NCBI GenBank assembly: GCA_002479415.1
Contig: DLMZ01000031.1
Location: 29,188 to 38,763, forward strand
Direction: 5' to 3'
Source of the DNA: Firmicutes bacterium UBA7523
GTDB taxonomy: Bacteria; Bacillota; Dethiobacteria; Dethiobacterales; Dethiobacteraceae
DNA: 9,576 nucleotides
Shown here: in pieces, positions 5,411 to 9,576 of the stretch
Position numbering within the stretch: position 1 is the stretch's first letter
How the letters are laid out: each line of letters opens with the position of its first letter
The notes under the pieces: model-generated
What the model saw: only the letters and a program-made list of their open reading frames with translations
Database searches by the model: none
What the model was told of the DNA's origin: nothing
Position numbers and translations under genes: made by a program

Positions 5411-5968
5411 ATGGTTCAAGAAGTGTTTGACGGCGCTCAAGAAAGAATGGATAAAGCGATAGCAGCTTTGAAACGTGAATTTGCGTCCTTGCGTGCAGGC
5501 CGCGCCACCCCCGCTTTGTTGGACAGGATTGCTGTGGATTACTATGGTGTTAGCACACCTATCAATCAGTTGGCTAACATTTCTGTGCCTGAACCCCGTC
5601 TTCTCCTGATCCAGCCTTGGGATAAAAAAGCAGTGTCTGAGATTGAAAGAGCTATTATGAAGTCTGATCTGGGGCTTACACCGACTAGTGACGGTTCTGT
5701 AATTCGCCTGGCTATTCCCCAGCTTACGGAGGAAAGGCGCAAAGAACTGGTTAAAATGAGTAAGAAGAAGGCAGAAGAAGGACGTGTGGCAATTAGAAAT
5801 GTGAGAAGAGATGCCAACGAAGAATTAAAGAAAGCTGAAAAGAATGGTGATATTACGGAGGATGAGCTTCGTAAAACCCAGGAAGATATACAGAAATTAA
5901 CCGATAAGTATATTGAAGAGATAGAAAAAGTACTTGAGGTTAAAGAAGCGGAGATTATGGAGGTTTAA
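5411..5968 (+). CDS. frr: Ribosome recycling factor
   Basis: With EF-G, splits the post-termination ribosome and frees mRNA and deacylated tRNA. It is exactly 185 aa, the standard length for this tRNA-mimic protein. Domain I (three-helix bundle) has LKREFASLRAGRATPALLDRI (20-40) and returns in the C-terminal helices (TEERRKELVKMSKKKAEEGRVAIRNVRRDAN). Domain II is the small beta domain (YYGVSTPINQLANISVPEPRLLLIQPWDK). The start is 2 nt after the pyrH stop; the SD (AAAGGGG, 5397-5403) lies inside the end of pyrH, so the two are likely translationally coupled. The next small gene starts 1 nt after its stop. Confidence 0.98.
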   Translation: MVQEVFDGAQERMDKAIAALKREFASLRAGRATPALLDRIAVDYYGVSTPINQLANISVPEPRLLLIQPWDKKAVSEIERAIMKSDLGLTPTSDGSVIRLAIPQLTEERRKELVKMSKKKAEEGRVAIRNVRRDANEELKKAEKNGDITEDELRKTQEDIQKLTDKYIEEIEKVLEVKEAEIMEV

Positions 5969-5969
5969 T

Positions 5970-6188
5970 ATGGATGGAGGGAGAGAAGTCCCTAATCTCC
6001 TTGCATATGAATATCATGAAGCAAAAAAGCTGCTTGATAAAAGTCAACTGCTTGTATACGTGATCCATACGGCAGCACGCGAAAAGCTTGGCAGCGGTAT
6101 CCAACGGGTGGTCAGACAACGTTTGGCAGCTGACGGTTCTGGTTTGGAGCTAACTGTTTCTATGGAGGATTGGGGGAAGGGGGTGTAA
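5970..6188 (+). CDS. Small stand-alone PASTA-like protein (72 aa)
   Basis: Conserved-looking small protein tightly packed between frr (1 nt gap) and the ferredoxin gene (2 nt gap). ATG 5970 is 6 nt after GGAGG (5959-5963). Its pattern fits one PASTA domain: EVPNLLAYEYHEAKKLLDK (6-24) parallels the VPN-L-G...EA...L opening, and RVVRQRLAADG (46-56) with LELTVS (59-64) parallels the closing V-x-x-Q-x-P-x-x-G...L-x-V-S strands. PASTA domains normally sit outside the cell in PBPs and PrkC/PknB-type kinases, where they bind muropeptides. This one has no signal peptide or membrane segment, so it would be cytoplasmic. The middle (LVYVIHTAAREKLGSGIQ) departs from canonical PASTA. The domain call is by eye; the function is unknown. 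Confidence 0.8.
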   Translation: MDGGREVPNLLAYEYHEAKKLLDKSQLLVYVIHTAAREKLGSGIQRVVRQRLAADGSGLELTVSMEDWGKGV

Positions 6189-6190
6189 TT

Positions 6191-6355
6191 ATGGCTTATA
6201 AGATTACTGATGAGTGTCTTGCTTGTGGAAGCTGTCTTGACTCTTGCCCCAGTGAGGCGATAATTGAGGGTGATGTATACAGCATTTCTGATGCATGTGC
6301 AGAGTGTGGCCTCTGTGTGGATGACTGTCCAACAGGAGCAATCATCGAAGAGTAG
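6191..6355 (+). CDS. 2[4Fe-4S] ferredoxin, clostridial type
   Basis: Small cytoplasmic electron carrier of 54 aa. Two complete CxxCxxCxxxCP motifs are present: Cys 9, 12, 15, 19 and Cys 36, 39, 42, 46, each followed by Pro (20, 47). That is enough for two low-potential [4Fe-4S] clusters in the pseudo-symmetric bacterial ferredoxin fold (SEAIIEGD and TGAIIEE repeats). Start ATG 6191 follows AAGGGGG (6177-6183) by 7 nt; the upstream in-frame ATG at 6170 lies within the previous gene. Such proteins serve hydrogenases, pyruvate:ferredoxin oxidoreductase and many others, so the partner cannot be named from sequence. Its place just ahead of isoprenoid genes raises the possibility that it feeds the Fe-S enzymes IspG/IspH (inference). 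A hairpin follows 6 nt after the stop. Confidence 0.97.
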   Translation: MAYKITDECLACGSCLDSCPSEAIIEGDVYSISDACAECGLCVDDCPTGAIIEE

Positions 6356-6361
6356 TCCTGC

Positions 6362-6390
6362 AGCCCCCTCTTTTGAGGGGGCTTGTTATT
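6362..6390 (+). terminator. Hairpin after the ferredoxin gene; weak or partial terminator
   Basis: AGCCCCCTC-TTTT-GAGGGGGCT (6362-6383) is a perfect 9-bp stem with a T4 loop. It is followed by TGTTATT, a broken T-tract, so termination is probably incomplete. This would lower read-through into uppS-cdsA-dxr-rseP relative to pyrH-frr. I see no convincing promoter between it and uppS. Confidence 0.7.
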
Positions 6391-6414
6391 AAAGTTACTA
6401 GAGGAGTGAGCTGG

Positions 6415-7182
6415 TTGCGCCTGCCGCTGCAAAAATTTTTTCGAAAAAAAGCTATAAACGAAAATATAATAACTTCGGAGCAGTTACCTCGGCATATAGC
6501 TATTGTCATGGACGGTAATGGCAGGTGGGCAAAGCATAGGGGGTTGCCTCGTACTGCGGGCCATCATGCAGGGATGGTAGCGTTAAGGCGTACAATTCGT
6601 CATGCTAATAAACTAGGCATTCAGGTGCTTACGGTTTATGCGTTTTCTACCGAAAACTGGAAAAGGCCTAGCCTTGAAGTTGATTTTCTCATGCGTCTCC
6701 CCGAGGAGTTTCTGAACACGGATCTCAGGGAGCTAAAAGAAAACAATGTTAGAGTTATGGTTATTGGTGACAGGGATGGATTGCCCCGTCATACTAGGGA
6801 TGCGGTACAGAAAGCGGAGCAAGAGACGGCTGAAAATACGGGTATGGTTTTAAATTTTGCTCTTAATTATGGGAGCAGAACTGAGCTAGTCCATGCCATT
6901 CGCCATATTGCGGAGAAGGCGGCCGGAGGTTTGCTGGATATAAATGATATTGATGAAAAAACAGTTTCTAGTCATCTATTCACCGCAGAGCTTCCTGATC
7001 CTGATTTGCTTATACGGCCCAGCGGAGAAATCCGTTTAAGTAATTTTCTGCTTTGGCAGCTTGCTTATGCGGAGCTTTGGTTTTCGGACGTTTACTGGCC
7101 GGATTTTGACAGAGAACACCTCTTGGAGGCTATTGAAGCCTACCAGCGGCGGGATCGTCGCTACGGAGGTATTAAGTTGTAG
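6415..7182 (+). CDS. uppS: Undecaprenyl diphosphate synthase (cis-prenyltransferase)
   Basis: Adds isopentenyl diphosphate units to farnesyl diphosphate in cis to make C55 undecaprenyl diphosphate, the lipid carrier for peptidoglycan and other wall polymers; it acts at the cytoplasmic face of the membrane. TTG 6415 is the preferred start because GAGGAG (6401-6406) lies 8 nt upstream. In-frame GTG 6406 overlaps that SD and TTG 6373 lies inside the terminator hairpin. This gives 255 aa, the normal size. Motifs: HIAIVMDGNGRWAKHRGLPR (27-46) with catalytic Asp33, TVYAFSTENWKRP, and DLLIRPSGEIRLSNFLLWQL near the C-terminus, followed by AELWFSDVYWPDF. In that signature Pro replaces the usual Thr of IRTSGE; the Arg, Ser, Gly and Glu are kept. 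cdsA follows after 11 nt. Confidence 0.97.
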   Translation: MRLPLQKFFRKKAINENIITSEQLPRHIAIVMDGNGRWAKHRGLPRTAGHHAGMVALRRTIRHANKLGIQVLTVYAFSTENWKRPSLEVDFLMRLPEEFLNTDLRELKENNVRVMVIGDRDGLPRHTRDAVQKAEQETAENTGMVLNFALNYGSRTELVHAIRHIAEKAAGGLLDINDIDEKTVSSHLFTAELPDPDLLIRPSGEIRLSNFLLWQLAYAELWFSDVYWPDFDREHLLEAIEAYQRRDRRYGGIKL

Positions 7183-7193
7183 TAGGAGGCTGT

Positions 7194-7973
7194 ATGCTTA
7201 AACAGCGAACGATGAGCGCTATTGTCGGTATTCCCCTGGTATTGGCTCTAACCTGGTTTGGCGGTCTGCCTTTTTTTGCGGCGATTGCGTTTGTTGGACA
7301 TTTGGCATTATTAGAATATTTTCGTCTTGCGTCTGTAAATGATAAAGTTTTTCAGGTAGTTGCTATTGCCGGTCATTATATTTTACTGTATATACTTTGG
7401 TCTTGGGGTGTACAGTCACTTTCTTTTGCTTTTATTTTCTTTTTTTTAGTTATAAATGTATTCTGGATCATTACTTATCCTAAGGATTTTAGAGTTTTGG
7501 CGGCAGTTATGTGGGGTCTAACATATGTGTCGCTTCTGCTGTGCTTCTTTCTTCTGCTTCGTAATCAGCCTCAGGGATTCACTTTTGTGGTTGCAGTACT
7601 TATAGCCGTTTGGGCTTCAGATATCGGTGCATACTTTACCGGAACATCATTTGGGCGTAGACGGCTTGCCCCGTTGGTTAGTCCAAAAAAATCCTTTGAA
7701 GGAGCTTTAGGAGGAATGCTTTTTTCCTTGCTTCTTTTTAGTATTTTGGCGCCGCAGCTTAGTATGTCCAGGGGCTTTGCAGCTCTATTTGCCGCATCGT
7801 TATCTTTGGCGGGAATAGTCGGCGATTTGTCTGAATCGGCTCTTAAGCGATGGTCAAACACAAAAGATTCCGGTACATTTCTCCCGGGACACGGTGGTGT
7901 GCTTGACAGACTGGACAGCTTGCTGTTTGCCGCTCCCACAGCATATATTCTCATACATTTTCTGTTAAGGTAA
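7194..7973 (+). CDS. cdsA: Phosphatidate cytidylyltransferase (CDP-diacylglycerol synthase)
   Basis: Integral membrane enzyme that makes CDP-diacylglycerol from phosphatidate and CTP, the branch point for phosphatidylglycerol and phosphatidylethanolamine synthesis. At 259 aa it has about seven to eight hydrophobic segments, starting with VGIPLVLALTWFGGLPFFAA. The family signature lies at about 215-242: Ser215, Lys218-Arg219, Lys224-Asp225, then LPGHGGVLDRLDS, with the Asp pair of the metal site. Upstream elements are also present: WASDIGAYFTG (140-150), SPKKSFEG (163-170) and GDLSES (210-215). Start ATG 7194 is 4 nt after AGGAGG (7184-7189), slightly close but without a better alternative. 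It lies between uppS and dxr as in most Firmicutes. Confidence 0.97.
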   Translation: MLKQRTMSAIVGIPLVLALTWFGGLPFFAAIAFVGHLALLEYFRLASVNDKVFQVVAIAGHYILLYILWSWGVQSLSFAFIFFFLVINVFWIITYPKDFRVLAAVMWGLTYVSLLLCFFLLLRNQPQGFTFVVAVLIAVWASDIGAYFTGTSFGRRRLAPLVSPKKSFEGALGGMLFSLLLFSILAPQLSMSRGFAALFAASLSLAGIVGDLSESALKRWSNTKDSGTFLPGHGGVLDRLDSLLFAAPTAYILIHFLLR

Positions 7974-7982
7974 GGTGTGTTT

Positions 7983-9140
7983 ATGAAAGCAATTTCTTTA
8001 TTGGGCTCTACCGGTTCTATTGGCACACAGGCTTTAGAAGTGGCTGCACTATATCCCCAGCTTTTTAAGGTTAACGCTATTTCCGCCTTTCGTAATGTAA
8101 AGCTTCTGGGAGAACAGGCGCGGCGCTTTAAGCCGAATAAGGTTGCTATTGCAGACGCTTCATTATACAATGATTTAAAAATAGAGCTGTCCGGGGTAGA
8201 TGTTGAAATTGTGGCCGGTGAGGAGAGCCTTTTAGAATTGGCATCCTTAGATAATACCGATATTGTTTTAAATGCTTTGGTGGGCTTTGCCGGGTTAGGT
8301 CCGACCTTGTCAGCACTACGCTTCGGTAAGCGCTTAGCTTTAGCAAATAAAGAATCACTTGTTGCTGGCGGACATCTTGTTATGCCTTTGGCAAAACGCA
8401 CTAATGCGGAAATTATCCCTGTAGACAGTGAGCACTCAGCTATTTTTCAGTGTTTACAGGGCCAGGATAATAATTCAATGGCACAAATAATTTTAACTGC
8501 TTCAGGCGGGCCTTTTTTCGGCAAGAGTGCCGAGGAAATGCTAGCTGTTTCCCCTGAAGATGCGCTTAAGCATCCAAATTGGCAAATGGGTGCAAAAATC
8601 ACTATTGACTCCGCAACAATGATGAATAAAGGATTAGAGGTTATCGAAGCCTACTGGTTGTTTGGTCTGTCTTATGATAAAATTAAAGTTGTCATTCACA
8701 GGGAAAGCATTATACACTCCCTCGTAGAATATACGGACGGAGCAGTACTTGCTCAGTTAGGTGCTCCTGATATGTGCGTTCCTATTCAATATGCACTGAC
8801 TTATCCTGAGCGGTTACCGGGTAAAGCTTCTCGAATTAACTGGGAACAGCTAAACGAATTGCGCTTTAATCGCCCGGACTTGGATGCTTTCCCCTGTCTA
8901 GCATTAGCTTATGAGGCTGGTCGTATAGGCGGCAGTATGCCTGCAGTGATGAATGCGGCTAATGAAGTGGCTGTTGAATTGTTTTTGTCTGGAGTAATAG
9001 GCTTTTTGGATATCCCTCGTATAATAGATAGGATGATGAATAAACATAAAGTAGTTGAAGACCCGGAGTTGGAAGAGTTGGTAGCTATTGATGAGTCTAC
9101 CCGGGAAATGACGCGAAGATGTGCGGTGAGGAAAGGGTGA
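7983..9140 (+). CDS. dxr: 1-deoxy-D-xylulose 5-phosphate reductoisomerase
   Basis: Converts DXP to 2-C-methyl-D-erythritol 4-phosphate with NADPH, the committed step of the non-mevalonate isoprenoid pathway and the target of fosmidomycin. It is 385 aa, normal length. GSTGSIG (8-14) is the NADPH-binding turn, and ALANKESLVAGG (119-130) is conserved. PVDSEHSAIFQCL (147-159) supplies metal ligands Asp148 and Glu150. TASGGPF (172-178), HPNWQMGAKITIDSATMMNKGLE (197-219, with the third ligand Glu219) and VIHRESIIHSLVEY complete the active site. ATG 7983 is taken as the start, 7 nt after AAGG (7972-7975). The in-frame GTG 7977, two codons earlier, leaves only 1 nt to that SD. It starts 9 nt after cdsA; rseP begins 4 nt after its stop. 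Confidence 0.98.
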   Translation: MKAISLLGSTGSIGTQALEVAALYPQLFKVNAISAFRNVKLLGEQARRFKPNKVAIADASLYNDLKIELSGVDVEIVAGEESLLELASLDNTDIVLNALVGFAGLGPTLSALRFGKRLALANKESLVAGGHLVMPLAKRTNAEIIPVDSEHSAIFQCLQGQDNNSMAQIILTASGGPFFGKSAEEMLAVSPEDALKHPNWQMGAKITIDSATMMNKGLEVIEAYWLFGLSYDKIKVVIHRESIIHSLVEYTDGAVLAQLGAPDMCVPIQYALTYPERLPGKASRINWEQLNELRFNRPDLDAFPCLALAYEAGRIGGSMPAVMNAANEVAVELFLSGVIGFLDIPRIIDRMMNKHKVVEDPELEELVAIDESTREMTRRCAVRKG

Positions 9141-9144
9141 AATC

Positions 9145-9576
9145 ATGCAAACATTTGTAGCTTCGGTGGTAATTTTCGGCTTGCTAATATTTTTTCACGA
9201 ACTGGGCCATTTTGTTGTGGCAAAGCGACTCGGAATCGGTGTAATTGAGTTTGCCATAGGTTTTGGGGCGAAGGTATTTAGCAAGCAAATTGGTGAGACG
9301 GTATACTCTTTACGGGTTTTCCCCTTGGGTGGTTTTGTGCGGCTTGTGGGCGAAGACCCTGAAGAAGCTGAAAATGAAGGCAGCTTTCAAAAGCAACCTG
9401 TTTGGCGCCGCTTCGCTGTAATTGCCGCCGGTCCGATTATGAACTTTGTGTTATCTATTCTACTGTTCTTTCTAATATATTTTGCCTTTATCGGCGTACC
9501 TTTTTATCAATCAACGGCAATAGGCGATTTATTGCCCGATGGCCCTGCTGAACAAGCGGGACTAGTGGCCGGAGAG
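9145..9576 (+). CDS. rseP: RseP/RasP-type site-2 intramembrane zinc metalloprotease, 3'-truncated
   Basis: Membrane-embedded protease that cuts anti-sigma factors and remnant signal peptides within the membrane (RseP in E. coli, RasP/YluC in Bacillus). The window shows 144 residues, and the frame runs off the end. The first transmembrane segment carries the zinc motif HELGH (His18, Glu19, His22) in FFHELGHFVVAKRLGIGV. Then come the conserved GFGAKVF, the FPLGGFVRLVGED loop and AAGPIMNFVLSILLFFLIYFAF, the second transmembrane segment. The last visible residues (AIGDLLPDGPAEQAGLVAGE) are the start of a PDZ domain. The rest of the PDZ region, the second zinc site (NxxPxxxLDG type) and about 200 residues lie beyond the window. 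ATG 9145 is 7 nt after AAAGGG, at the end of dxr. In Firmicutes the next genes are usually ispG and proS. Confidence 0.97.
   Translation, partial: MQTFVASVVIFGLLIFFHELGHFVVAKRLGIGVIEFAIGFGAKVFSKQIGETVYSLRVFPLGGFVRLVGEDPEEAENEGSFQKQPVWRRFAVIAAGPIMNFVLSILLFFLIYFAFIGVPFYQSTAIGDLLPDGPAEQAGLVAGE

Noticed and set aside
7571..8401. 276-aa open frame on the - strand across cdsA and dxr
   Set aside because: It lies antisense to two confidently identified genes, has low-complexity Ser/Lys/Ala-rich sequence without domains, and no ribosome binding context. It is a shadow frame.
1..9576. Defence system, mobile element, CRISPR array, tRNA or rRNA
   Set aside because: No direct-repeat arrays, transposase or integrase motifs, terminal inverted repeats or tRNA-like cloverleafs were seen. 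The region is core housekeeping chromosome.

Overview
The window is a densely packed, single-strand stretch of a bacterial chromosome. Every supported gene is on the + strand, and the order is hslU (5'-truncated) - codY - small unknown gene - membrane protein - rpsB - tsf - pyrH - frr - small PASTA-like protein - ferredoxin - uppS - cdsA - dxr - rseP (3'-truncated). The hslU-codY pair and the rpsB-tsf-pyrH-frr-uppS-cdsA-dxr-rseP run are the classic Firmicutes arrangement. The moderately low GC, strong AGGAGG-type ribosome binding sites, frequent TTG/GTG starts, CodY, a short EF-Ts and a clostridial-type 2[4Fe-4S] ferredoxin suggest an anaerobic member of Clostridia in the broad sense. The genus cannot be fixed from the sequence alone. 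There is no sign of horizontal transfer, IS elements, phage, CRISPR or tRNA/rRNA genes.

Layout. 1-2311 is a protease/regulator block: the ATPase of the HslVU protease, the global nutritional repressor CodY, and an unrecognised 101-aa protein whose stop codon lies inside a putative terminator hairpin. 2357-2934 is an apparently monocistronic unit with its own extended -10 promoter, encoding an unrecognised single-pass membrane protein. 2978-4632 is the rpsB-tsf unit. It has a strong promoter overlapped by a perfect inverted repeat, a structured leader of about 105 nt, a GC-only hairpin between the two genes and a good intrinsic terminator after tsf. 4630-9576 starts from a promoter embedded in that terminator's T-tract. 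It runs through pyrH, frr, two small genes, then (after a weak hairpin) uppS, cdsA, dxr and rseP, most with gaps of 2-11 nt.

How the genes work together. rpsB, tsf and frr supply translation (ribosomal protein S2, the EF-Tu exchange factor, ribosome recycling) and pyrH supplies UDP. dxr makes the committed isoprenoid precursor of the MEP pathway, uppS builds the undecaprenyl lipid carrier from isoprenoids, cdsA activates phosphatidate for phospholipids, and rseP is the intramembrane protease that usually follows. The unusual elements are a ferredoxin gene and a free-standing PASTA-like small protein between frr and uppS.

I did not find a wholly new multi-gene system. The points most worth following up are the rpsB control region (operator-like palindrome plus structured leader), the stand-alone PASTA-like protein, the embedded ferredoxin, a CodY lacking the arginine that binds isoleucine in B. 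subtilis, and the two unrecognised genes between codY and rpsB.
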